From Nonomuraea africana (GTDB taxonomy: Bacteria; Actinomycetota; Actinomycetes; Streptosporangiales; Streptosporangiaceae): a stretch of 64,000 nt of DNA. The position numbers and the translations under genes were made by a program. Where the stretch lies: assembly GCF_014873535.1 (NCBI RefSeq), contig NZ_JADBEF010000001.1, positions 6,262,001 through 6,326,000 of the forward strand, written 5' to 3'. Positions 14,929 through 22,751 of the stretch are shown here, piece after piece. The stretch's first letter is position 1, and each line of letters opens with the position of its first letter. Under the pieces are notes generated by a model. It had not been told where the DNA came from and made no database searches. It saw nothing but the letters and a program-made list of their open reading frames with translations.

Positions 14929-15498
14929 TCACGAAGCGAAGATCACCAGGTTGTCCCGATAGCTTCGCCGCTCCTTGTCGAAGGGGCCGCCACAGGTGAT
15001 CAGCCGGAGCTCGGGGCGGCTGGTGGAGCCGTACACCTGCTTGTCGGGGATGCGGTTCTTGGCGTAGCCGGCGAGTCTGCGCACCTTGAAGGTGACGGTG
15101 CTGCCGTCGGCCCTGTCCACGTGGATCCTGTCGCCGTGCTTGAGGCGGCGCAGGCCGTAGAAGACGGCGGGGCCGGTGCGCGAGTCGACGTGACCGGCGA
15201 TCACGGCGGCGCCCTTCTCGCCGGGCTCGGGCCCCGCGACGTTCCATCCGGCCAGGTCGTAGCGCTTGGGGGCGATGAGCTTGCCGGTGCGGTCGAGTTC
15301 GAGGGCGATGAGGCGGGTGGTCAGGCCGATCGAGGGGATGCGCAGCCTGATCGGGTCCGCGGCCTGCATAGTTGCGGCTTGGACGGCGGCGGCCGTGGTG
15401 TCCGCCTGGGTGGGGGTGGCCTGGGTGGGAGTGGCCTGAGCGGGGGTGGCGCAGGCGAGGGCGGTCAGCGCGGCGGTGCCGGTGACGAGGCGGCGCAT
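14929..15498 (-). CDS. Class F-like sortase
   Basis: A 189-aa sortase. It has an N-terminal signal/anchor (residues 1-22), a short Ala/Thr/Pro linker with ATPTQ repeats and a compact catalytic domain. The catalytic His103 is in AGHVDS, Cys169 in LITCGG and Arg181 in SYRDN. Size and motifs fit actinobacterial class F enzymes. It is the last gene of a five-gene minus-strand operon and follows the Asp-rich surface protein gene by 3 bp, so that protein is its obvious substrate candidate. It acts at the outer membrane face to anchor cleaved surface proteins. Confidence 0.88.
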   Translation of the reverse strand: MRRLVTGTAALTALACATPAQATPTQATPTQADTTAAAVQAATMQAADPIRLRIPSIGLTTRLIALELDRTGKLIAPKRYDLAGWNVAGPEPGEKGAAVIAGHVDSRTGPAVFYGLRRLKHGDRIHVDRADGSTVTFKVRRLAGYAKNRIPDKQVYGSTSRPELRLITCGGPFDKERRSYRDNLVIFAS

Positions 15499-15501
15499 CG
15501 G

Positions 15502-16089
15502 TCAGCCCTCCTGGGTGAGCTTGCGACGCAGCCACAGACCGCCACCGGCGAGGACGGCCGCGCCTGCGAGACCGGCGGGCAGGACCGGGTTGACGCCCGA
15601 GGACTCCTCACCGGTCCAGGTGCCACCGGCCCCGGTGTCGACGCCACCGCTCGGGGTGTCGTCGTCATCGTCGTCGCGGGCCACGCCGCCGGCCCCGGTG
15701 TCGACGGCGCCCTTCGGAGCGTCATCGTCGTCATCGTCGTCCCGGGTGACGCCGCCGGCGCCGGTGTCGACCCCGCCCTTGGGAGCGTCGTCGTCATCGT
15801 CCCGGAGGGCGCCCTTGCCGGTCTCTACGCCGCCACGTGGGGCTCGGTCGTCGTCATCGCGAGATCCGCGGTCGTCCCGGCCGCCCCGGTCGTCATCCCG
15901 GTCATCCCGATCGTCCCGGTCGTCGTCGCCGTCGTCGTCCCTCTCGTCATCGTCGCCGTCGTCGTCCCTGTCGTCGATGGCCGTGACGGTGGAGGGGGCG
16001 GCCTGGGCGGGGGCGGCCGTCAGGGCCACTCCCCCGGCGCCCAGCCCGCACGTGACAGCGATCGCGAGGAGGATCCGCCTGAGGTCCAT
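15502..16089 (-). CDS. Asp/Arg-rich repeat surface protein, likely sortase substrate
   Basis: I chose ATG 16089 (AGGAG six nt upstream); 195 aa. The signal peptide ends near APAQA (residue ~30). A highly charged DDR/DDD stretch (about 40-85) follows. Then come about four repeats of a GGV[DE]TG(A)GG module separated by runs of Asp (for example GGVDTGAGGVTR). The C-terminus has NPVLPAGL, a hydrophobic helix and LRRKL, typical of a sorting signal or membrane anchor. There is no canonical LPxTG, so either VLPAG or the VDTG modules could be recognised by the neighbouring sortase; that is inference. The Asp tracts may bind divalent cations. Confidence 0.75.
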   Translation of the reverse strand: MDLRRILLAIAVTCGLGAGGVALTAAPAQAAPSTVTAIDDRDDDGDDDERDDDGDDDRDDRDDRDDDRGGRDDRGSRDDDDRAPRGGVETGKGALRDDDDDAPKGGVDTGAGGVTRDDDDDDDAPKGAVDTGAGGVARDDDDDDTPSGGVDTGAGGTWTGEESSGVNPVLPAGLAGAAVLAGGGLWLRRKLTQEG

Positions 16090-16187
16090 GTCCAACTCCT
16101 GGTGTCCTGGTTCCGCGTCTCCTGCGCGGCTGACTCCAGCTTCCGAACCCCCGGTGGCCCCTCCATGAGGCGGCCGTTAGAGCGTTC

Positions 16188-16850
16188 TCATCCGGCCCGC
16201 AGCCGGTATCCGGCGCCCCTCAGCGTCTCGATGTGCTCGGCGCCGATCTTGCGGCGGAGGTAGCGGACGTAGACGTCGACCACGTTCGATCCGGGGTCGA
16301 AGTCGAACCCCCACACGTGGCTGAGCAGCTGCTGCCGGGTCAGCACCTGGTCGGGGTGGCGGAAGAAGACCTCCGCCAGCGCGAACTCCTTGGCCGACAG
16401 CTCCACCGGCTCTCCCCCGACGTAGGCCCTGCGGCTGCGCAGGTCGAGGGAGAGGTCCCCGGCCCGCAGCACGGTCACCTCGGGCACCCGGTCGGCGCGC
16501 AGCCGCAGCCGCACCCTGGCCAGCAGCTCCTCGAAGGCGAACGGCTTGCGGATGTAGTCGTCCGCGCCGCCCTCCAGCCCGGCCACCGTGTCGGCCACGC
16601 TGTCGCGGGCGGTCAGGATGATGACCGGCAGCGAGACCCTGGCCTCGCGCAGCCGCCGCAGCACGGTGAACCCGTCGCTGAGCGGCAGCCCGATGTCGAG
16701 CACCATGAGGTCGAAGGAGCCGCCGCGGGCGTGTTCGAAGGCGCTCTCGCCGTCGGCCACCACTGTCGTGACGAACCCGTTGCCCCGCAGCCCCTTCTCC
16801 AGGAACGCGGCGATGCGGTGCTCGTCCTCGGCGATCAGGATGCGGTTCAT
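16188..16850 (-). CDS. OmpR/PhoB-family response regulator
   Basis: A 220-aa response regulator. The receiver domain has acidic residues DE at 9-10, phospho-acceptor Asp52 (VLDIGLP) and Lys102 (RKPF). The C-terminal winged helix includes VELSAKEFALAEVF and RYLRRKIG. The start ATG overlaps the kinase stop codon (ATGA), so the pair is translationally coupled. The Asp-rich protein and sortase genes lie downstream on the same strand after about 100 bp, which points to control of sortase-dependent surface display. Confidence 0.92.
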   Translation of the reverse strand: MNRILIAEDEHRIAAFLEKGLRGNGFVTTVVADGESAFEHARGGSFDLMVLDIGLPLSDGFTVLRRLREARVSLPVIILTARDSVADTVAGLEGGADDYIRKPFAFEELLARVRLRLRADRVPEVTVLRAGDLSLDLRSRRAYVGGEPVELSAKEFALAEVFFRHPDQVLTRQQLLSHVWGFDFDPGSNVVDVYVRYLRRKIGAEHIETLRGAGYRLRAG

Positions 16851-18202
16851 CCGGGTACCTCTCGACACGGGAGTTCGATCACGAAGCGGGAGCCGTCCTC
16901 GACCCAGGCCCGGCCGCCGTGGGCCTCGGCGATGGAGCGGACGATCGCCAGGCCGAGCCCGGCCCCCTCGTGGGAGCGGCTGCCCGCGCGGACGAACCGC
17001 TGGAAGATCCGCTCCCTGTCCTCGGGCCGCACGCCGGGCCCTCCGTCGCGCACCCAGAGCCGGATCCGGCCGTCGACGACCGCCGAGCCTGAGGCGACGA
17101 GGTCGCCCGGCTTCGTGTGCCGTACGGCGTTGGCGGCCAGCTGCATGAGCGCCTGCGTCAGCCGCTGGCGGTCGGCGACGACGCGCGCGTCGGCGACCTC
17201 CTCCACCCGCCACGCGCGCTCGCCGAGTCCTCTGGCCTTGGCGATCACGCTGACGGTCAGGTCGGCGATCTCGACCTCCCCGAGGGCCAGGAATCCCGGC
17301 TGCTCCGACTTGGCCAGGGTGAGCAGGTCGTCGACGATCCTGTTCATGCGGGCCAGCTCGTCGGTGACCAGGGCCAGGGTCTCGGCCCTGTCGTCGGGGT
17401 CGTCGCCCATGAGGTCGAGGTGGCCGCGAATGACGGTGATCGGGGTGCGCAGCTCGTGCCCGGCGTCGTCGACGAACTCCCGCTGGACGGCGAAGGCCCG
17501 CTCGAGGCGGTCGAGCATGGTGTTGAAGGTGCGGGCGAGGGCGGCCACGTCGTCGTTGCCGGTCACGGTGAGCCGTCTGGTGAGGTCGGAGGAGTCGCCG
17601 ATGTGTTCGGCGGCCTGCCGTACGAGCCTGACGGGGGCGAGCACGCGGCCCGCGACCACCCATCCTGCCGCGCCCGCGATCGCGAGGGCGGCCAGCGAGG
17701 CGAGGCTGAGCACGCCGACCGCGTCGGCCACCTCGTCGCGGTGGCGGTCGTAGAAGATCGCGGCGACGAAGTGGCCGCGCGAGCGGTCCCCCTCGACGCG
17801 GACGGGGATGACGGCGTAGCGGACGGTACCCGCCGACGTCCGCGCCCAGTCGACGGTCGGCTCGGTGGCCGCGGCGAGCCGGGCGACGAGCGCGTCGTCG
17901 GTGTCGATGATCGGACGGACCAGGCCGGTGCGCAGGTCGGCCCGGCCGTCGACGATCGTGAAGAACGTCTCCCACCTGTCGGGGACGCTGACCTCCAGGT
18001 ATCGGGTGAGCAGCGCGGTGACGTCGCGTTCAGGGCGGCCCTTGACGTACTGGCGCAGCTTGTCGGCCTCGTTGCCCAGCTCGGCGTTGACCCGGTCGTC
18101 CACCCTGGCCTGGAGGACCGTCCAGACGGAGAACAGCGAGACTCCCAGCGCCAGGCCGACCACCACCAGCATCCAGCCCACGATGCGCGCACGGGCGCTC
18201 AT
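16847..18202 (-). CDS. Sensor histidine kinase
   Basis: A 451-aa membrane kinase. TM1 is about residues 7-30, then an extracellular sensor domain of ~130 aa, TM2 about 163-188 and a HAMP domain. The HisKA box has His249 in GHELRTPIT. The ATPase domain has an N box (LAANAVRHT), G1 (RDGGPGV), F box (IFQRF) and G2 (GAGLGLAIV). It phosphorylates the response regulator encoded immediately downstream with an ATGA overlap. The signal is unknown. It lies 9 bp after the small acidic membrane protein, which may be a co-sensor or ligand-binding accessory. Confidence 0.92.
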   Translation of the reverse strand: MSARARIVGWMLVVVGLALGVSLFSVWTVLQARVDDRVNAELGNEADKLRQYVKGRPERDVTALLTRYLEVSVPDRWETFFTIVDGRADLRTGLVRPIIDTDDALVARLAAATEPTVDWARTSAGTVRYAVIPVRVEGDRSRGHFVAAIFYDRHRDEVADAVGVLSLASLAALAIAGAAGWVVAGRVLAPVRLVRQAAEHIGDSSDLTRRLTVTGNDDVAALARTFNTMLDRLERAFAVQREFVDDAGHELRTPITVIRGHLDLMGDDPDDRAETLALVTDELARMNRIVDDLLTLAKSEQPGFLALGEVEIADLTVSVIAKARGLGERAWRVEEVADARVVADRQRLTQALMQLAANAVRHTKPGDLVASGSAVVDGRIRLWVRDGGPGVRPEDRERIFQRFVRAGSRSHEGAGLGLAIVRSIAEAHGGRAWVEDGSRFVIELPCREVPG

Positions 18203-18211
18203 TCCACCTGC

Positions 18212-18490
18212 TCAGTCGTCGTCATCGTCTTCATTGTCGTCGTCCCCGCCCCTGCTGGGAGGAGGCGGTTTGACGGGTTCGGCGCGCTCGATCCGCGTCA
18301 ACACCGGCGACGAGGTAGGCGGGGAGGGCGAGGACGGCGAGGAGGTGGCGCCGGGAGTGGAGCGCGGGGTGACCACGATCGCGCCGCCCAGGTCGGGCTC
18401 GGCGTTGCTCACCGCGCCGACCACGAGGGCGGCCAGCACGGCGAGGGCGAGCGCGACGAGGGCCAGGGCGAGCGAGGTCTTACGGCTCAT
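18212..18490 (-). CDS. Small membrane-anchored protein with acidic tail
   Basis: The start is ATG 18490 (MSRKTSLALALV), giving 92 aa. It has a single N-terminal hydrophobic segment (residues ~6-25), a Pro/Ser/Thr-rich extracellular linker and a terminal DDDNEDDDDD cluster. It resembles the 'small hydrophilic secreted protein' type seen beside actinobacterial kinase genes. It is the first gene of the operon, 9 bp before the histidine kinase. The Asp cluster echoes the Asp-rich surface protein further down, suggesting both see the same cation or cell-wall ligand (inference). Confidence 0.7.
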   Translation of the reverse strand: MSRKTSLALALVALALAVLAALVVGAVSNAEPDLGGAIVVTPRSTPGATSSPSSPSPPTSSPVLTRIERAEPVKPPPPSRGGDDDNEDDDDD

Positions 18491-18610
18491 GTCCGCCAGC
18501 CTGACGGCCGGACGGGAGCCCACGATGAGGGGAAGATGAGAAGACTCTCATACAGGGTGATTACGCTGTCCGTGCCGCATGATGATCTCTGCCACGCTAG
18601 GATCTGCCGG

Positions 18611-18629
18611 TTAGGTTAGCCTTACCTGA
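18611..18629. promoter_or_regulatory. Iron box (IdeR/DtxR/DmdR-type operator)
   Basis: TTAGGTTAGCCTTACCTGA matches 16 of 19 positions of the IdeR/DtxR consensus TTAGGTTAGGCTAACCTAA. It lies 18 bp upstream of the TTG start of the first siderophore gene, where it would overlap promoter or transcript start. Iron-replete repression of the operon is the expected outcome. Confidence 0.85.
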
Positions 18630-18646
18630 TCCGGGGGTGTCACGCG

Positions 18647-19756
18647 TTGCGGCTCTACCTGACCGCTGCCAAGCCGACCGACTCGGTGACCGACGGTTTC
18701 CTGCCCGCGGCCCGGGCGCTCGGCTGTGACGTCACCATCCTCAGCGACCGGCCCGAGCAGCACCCCGACGCCATCGGGTGCGACGTGTGGGATCCGCGCG
18801 CGGTCATCGACGCGATCGCCCACCACCACCGGCCCGACGCGATCTTCTCCAACTCCGACCACCTGCAGGTCGAGACCGCGCTGGCGGCGGAGTACTTCGG
18901 GCTGCCCGGCAAGGACTGGCGGGCCTGCCTCGCGGCCAAGAACAAGTTCCTGACCCGCAGGAAGCTGGCGGAGGCGGGGGTCGAGCGGGTCTGGTCGGTA
19001 CGGCTGGCGCCCGGCGATCCGGTGCCGGCCGACGTGCCGTACCCGGTGGTGGTCAAGCCCCGCGAAGGGGTGGCCAGCGAGAACGTGCTGCTGGTCGGGC
19101 GCGACCTGGAGCGGTCCGTCGCCGGGATGCGGGACCTTCCGCTGGTCGTGGAGGAGTACCTGGAGGGGCCGCTGCGCACGATGGAGACCCTGGGCGACGG
19201 CGTCACGACGCGCGTGCTGGGCGGGTTCGCGACCACGCTCGGGCCGCTGCCGCACTTCGTGGAGGAGCGCCTCGACTGGGCGCCGAGCGCGGACGAGCAC
19301 GTCCTGCGCGCGCTGGAGGCGCTGGGAGTGGGGTTCGGCGCCTGCCACACCGAGTACGTGGTCACGGAGCGGGGGCCGAGGATCATCGAGGTGAACTACC
19401 GGGCGATCGGCGACCACTGCGACTTCCTGCTGGCCGACATCCTGGGCGTGCCGCTGTTCGAGTGGATCCTGCGGGTGCACCTGGGCGAGCGGGTGCCCGA
19501 GCCGCCTGCCGCCGTGGGGCACGGCTGCGCGGTGAGCGTGGTCGCCGACCGCTCGGGAGTGATCACCGCGGCCCCGCCCCGCGTCGAGGAAGGCGGGTTG
19601 TGGCACCGGCCGCTGAGGAAGGTGGGCGACAGGGTGGAGCTGACCCACACCAACCGCGACTACCTGGGCGTGATCAGGGCGGTCGGGCCGTCCGCCGAGG
19701 GCGTGCGGCAGGCCGTGACCGCCTTCCAGGAGCGGCATCCGTGGGTGATCGGATGA
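18647..19756 (+). CDS. ATP-grasp ligase of a siderophore operon
   Basis: A 369-aa ATP-grasp enzyme. It has an N-terminal Rossmann-like preATP domain, then KNKFLTRRKLAEAG, YPVVVKPREGVASENV (ATP-binding Lys and glycine loop) and the metal-binding IIEVNYRAIGDH. Such enzymes join a carboxylate to an amine via an acyl-phosphate. It starts at TTG 18647 with GGGGGTG upstream and directly follows an iron box. It overlaps the next gene by ATGA. An ATP-grasp ligase as first gene of an IucA/IucC operon is unusual; a role in adding an amino acid to the citrate-based backbone is inference. Confidence 0.8.
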   Translation: MRLYLTAAKPTDSVTDGFLPAARALGCDVTILSDRPEQHPDAIGCDVWDPRAVIDAIAHHHRPDAIFSNSDHLQVETALAAEYFGLPGKDWRACLAAKNKFLTRRKLAEAGVERVWSVRLAPGDPVPADVPYPVVVKPREGVASENVLLVGRDLERSVAGMRDLPLVVEEYLEGPLRTMETLGDGVTTRVLGGFATTLGPLPHFVEERLDWAPSADEHVLRALEALGVGFGACHTEYVVTERGPRIIEVNYRAIGDHCDFLLADILGVPLFEWILRVHLGERVPEPPAAVGHGCAVSVVADRSGVITAAPPRVEEGGLWHRPLRKVGDRVELTHTNRDYLGVIRAVGPSAEGVRQAVTAFQERHPWVIG

Positions 19757-21228
19757 GGCCGCGCGAGCCGTACCTCGCCAAGAGGGTCCTCGACGCGCTG
19801 CTGAGAGAGGACTACGGAGACCTGTCCAAGCGCGTGACCAGGAGCAAGGAGGGCGTGGCCCTGCTGCTGGCCGACGGCAGGCGGGTACGGCTGGCGCCCG
19901 GCCAGCTCTTCCAGGACTTCGTGGTGGCCGACGACGAGCTGCTCGGCCTGGAGCAGGTGCTCAACACGCTGCAGGAGATCGCCGACCCCGCGGACTCCGA
20001 CGGCGTGGCGGCCTTCTTCGACGAGTGCGTGGAGGCGCTGCACGCGCTCGAACTGCTCGACGCGCACCGGCCCCTGATCACGGGTCGCGAGCTGGCCGAC
20101 TACGAGTCGCTGGCCGCCCTCGTCGACCACCCGATCTACCCGACGGCCAGGGCCCGCGCGGGCCTGTCCGACGAGGAGCTGCTGGCCTACGCGCCCGAGT
20201 TCGCGCCCTCCTTCGACCTGCGCTGGGTGCGCGTCCCCGCCGAGCGGGTGACGGGGGCGGCCACGCACTGGGGGCCCGAGGTGCTCTTCCCCGTGCACCC
20301 GCTGACGCTGCCGAAGCTCGAAGGGGTGCAGGTGGTGGAGGGGCCGCGGCTGACGGTCAGGCCGACGCTCTCGATGCGAACCGTGCAGCTCGACTCCCGC
20401 ACCCAGCTGAAGCTGCCGCTGCCCACCAGCACGCTCGGCCGCCGCAACCGCCGCTCGATCAAACCCACGACGCTCGCCGACGGCGCCGCCGCCGAGTTGC
20501 TGCTGCGCGGGCTGGCCGACCCCGACATCGTGCTGGCCGACGAGCAGACCTACGCGCACACCGGGGACGAGTACCTCGGCTGGATGCTGCGCCGCCTGCC
20601 CGAGGGACGGATCATCCCCGTCGCCGCGCTGAACGTCCCCGAGGTGCGGGCCGAGCTGGGCGACGTGGAGGGCCTGGTCACCCGCTACCTGCGGACGCTG
20701 CTGCGCTGGAACGTGCGGCTGTTCGTCAGGTACGGCGTGGCGCTGGAGGCCCACCAGCAGAACCTCGCGCTCGTGCTGACCGGACGCGACGAGCTCAGGC
20801 TCCTGGTCAAGGACAACGACGGCCTGCTGGCCTCCCCCGCGAGGCTGGCCGCCGCGGGGATCGAGGTGCCCGCCTTCGCCGACGAGCGCATGCTGACCGA
20901 CGACCCGCACGCCCTCGCCGACGTGTTCGTCACGATCACCCTCCACCTGGCCGCCGCCTCGATCGCCTTCGGCGCGCTGCCCGACGAGCGGGCCGCCACG
21001 CTGGTGCGCTCCTGCCTGGAGGAGGCGCTGGACGAGCACGGCGACGACCCGATGGCCAAGCTGCTGCGCGCCCGCACGCTGGAGGCGGTCAGGCTGACCG
21101 GCAAGTCGATGATCACCGCGGGGACGCTCGTGGCCAAGGAACGATCCGGCGCGCGCGACATCAACAAGTTCTACGGCACCAGCGGCCCCAACTACCTGCG
21201 AGCCCTTTCCCTGCTGAGGAGCGCTTGA
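19753..21228 (+). CDS. NIS siderophore synthetase (IucA/IucC family), first copy
   Basis: A 491-aa IucA/IucC-type enzyme. Typical features: FPVHPLTLPKL, PTLSMRTVQL, then a KLPLPTSTLGRR phosphate-binding region, GVALEAHQQN (the conserved H..Q.N active site) and LLVKDNDG in the C-terminal FhuF-like part. NIS synthetases adenylate a carboxylate (commonly citrate) and condense it with an amine or alcohol. The start is ATG 19753, overlapping the ATP-grasp stop. The substrate class cannot be assigned by eye. Confidence 0.88.
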   Translation: MRPREPYLAKRVLDALLREDYGDLSKRVTRSKEGVALLLADGRRVRLAPGQLFQDFVVADDELLGLEQVLNTLQEIADPADSDGVAAFFDECVEALHALELLDAHRPLITGRELADYESLAALVDHPIYPTARARAGLSDEELLAYAPEFAPSFDLRWVRVPAERVTGAATHWGPEVLFPVHPLTLPKLEGVQVVEGPRLTVRPTLSMRTVQLDSRTQLKLPLPTSTLGRRNRRSIKPTTLADGAAAELLLRGLADPDIVLADEQTYAHTGDEYLGWMLRRLPEGRIIPVAALNVPEVRAELGDVEGLVTRYLRTLLRWNVRLFVRYGVALEAHQQNLALVLTGRDELRLLVKDNDGLLASPARLAAAGIEVPAFADERMLTDDPHALADVFVTITLHLAAASIAFGALPDERAATLVRSCLEEALDEHGDDPMAKLLRARTLEAVRLTGKSMITAGTLVAKERSGARDINKFYGTSGPNYLRALSLLRSA

Positions 21229-22751
21229 TGCGAAGCCTGGTCCTCGATCCGCCCGCCGCGATCGCCGAGGAGGCCACCCTGTCCGCGTTGCTGCGCTGCT
21301 GCGTACGGGAGGTGGCGGGGCCGCGCGGGCACGTGTGGCCGGCTTCGCCGTACCTGCTGCTGACGGTGGCGGACACGCTCATCAGGGCGCGCACGGGCGG
21401 CGGCGCGGCGCTGCGGTTCGAGGGGCAGATCGAGCGCCTGGAGTACGGCGCGTGGGTGCCGCTGACCGCCGACGAGCTGGTCCGGCTGGCCGAGGCCGAG
21501 CTCGACGGGCACAACACCGAGTTCGCCGGGCAGGTGGCGGCCAGCAGGGACGCGCTGGCGGCCATCCTGCGGGCGCGGGCCTCCGCCACGCCGCCCAACG
21601 ACCCGTGGCTGGCCTCGGAACAGGCGCTCGTCCTCGGCCACCCCTTCCACCCCTCGCCCAAGGCGCGCGGCGGCGAGCAGTGGCTGCGCTACGCGCCCGA
21701 GGCGCACGCCTCCTTCCCCCTGCGCCTGCTCGGCGTCCGCGAGGACGTGCTGGCGCAGGAGGGCGACGCCTCCGCGCTCGACCTGGCCGGGATCGCGCCG
21801 CAGGGCTACGCGCTGCTGCCCGCCCACCCCTGGCAGCTCGACCTGCTGCGCCCCGCCCTCGACGACCGGCTGATCGACCTGGGCGAAGGGCCCGTCGTCT
21901 GGCCGACCTCCTCGGTCAGGACGGTCTACGACCCGTCCAGCGGCAGCTGCCTGAAGTTCAGCCTCGACGTGCGGATCACCAACTGCGTGCGCAAGAACGC
22001 GTGGTACGAGCTGGCGGGCGCCGTCGCGCTGACCGAGCGGCTGGCGCCCGTCTTCGAGGCGATCTCGGCGCGGTTCCCGGGGACGCGCTGGCTGCCCGAG
22101 CCCGGCTACCGCTCGGCGGCGCTCGACACCAGGCTGCTGGAGGGGCTGGGCGTGATCGTGCGGGCCAGCCCGTGGTCGGTGTGCTCGCCGGGGCTCACGC
22201 CCGTGCTGGCGGGCGCGCTGGCCTGCGCGGCCACGCCCGCCGACCCCGTCTCCTGGTGGGCCGCGTATGTGCGGGCCGTCGCGCTGCCGGTGCTCGACGC
22301 CTACTTCACCCACGGCGTCGTCCTCGAACCCCACCTGCAGAACGTGCTCATCGGCCTTGACCCGGTGGGGCGGCCGGTCGAGGCGATCTTCCGCGACCTG
22401 GAGGGCACCAAGCTGGTCGACCACGAGCTGTCGGAGCTGCATCCGCGGGTCGCCGAGGCGCTCACCTACGACGCCTCGCGCGGCTGGGCCAGGGTGGTCT
22501 ACTGCCTGATGGTCAACCACCTCACCGAGATCGCCGCCACGCTCGCGCTGTCGGACGCCGCGCTGCGCGAGCTCTGGGCGGTGGCCAGGGAGATCCTCGC
22601 CGAGTACGGCGCGGCGACCGGCTGGCCGCTGCCGCTGTCGGACCTCCTGGCCGGGGCGCCGCTGCCGGCCAAGGCCAACCTCAGCGTCCGCTGGGCCCGC
22701 GCCGCCGACAGGAGCGCGGGCTACGTGCCGATCGCCAACCCGTTCGCGTGA
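21228..22751 (+). CDS. NIS siderophore synthetase (IucA/IucC family), second copy
   Basis: A 507-aa IucA/IucC-type enzyme distinct from the preceding one. The conserved LLPAHPWQLD, PTSSVRTVYD, LKFSLDVRITNCVRKN, GVVLEPHLQN and FRDLEGTKL blocks are all present. Its ATG shares one base with the upstream TGA (TGATG). Two NIS synthetases in one operon usually act in sequence on the two ends of a citrate or other dicarboxylate. No N-hydroxylase or acyltransferase gene is nearby, arguing against a hydroxamate product. Confidence 0.9.
   Translation: MRSLVLDPPAAIAEEATLSALLRCCVREVAGPRGHVWPASPYLLLTVADTLIRARTGGGAALRFEGQIERLEYGAWVPLTADELVRLAEAELDGHNTEFAGQVAASRDALAAILRARASATPPNDPWLASEQALVLGHPFHPSPKARGGEQWLRYAPEAHASFPLRLLGVREDVLAQEGDASALDLAGIAPQGYALLPAHPWQLDLLRPALDDRLIDLGEGPVVWPTSSVRTVYDPSSGSCLKFSLDVRITNCVRKNAWYELAGAVALTERLAPVFEAISARFPGTRWLPEPGYRSAALDTRLLEGLGVIVRASPWSVCSPGLTPVLAGALACAATPADPVSWWAAYVRAVALPVLDAYFTHGVVLEPHLQNVLIGLDPVGRPVEAIFRDLEGTKLVDHELSELHPRVAEALTYDASRGWARVVYCLMVNHLTEIAATLALSDAALRELWAVAREILAEYGAATGWPLPLSDLLAGAPLPAKANLSVRWARAADRSAGYVPIANPFA

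Noticed and set aside
16188..17975. Single 595-aa protein spanning the response regulator and beyond
   Set aside because: The upstream part of that frame is a shadow of the histidine kinase gene. The response regulator clearly starts at ATG 16850 with an ATGA overlap.
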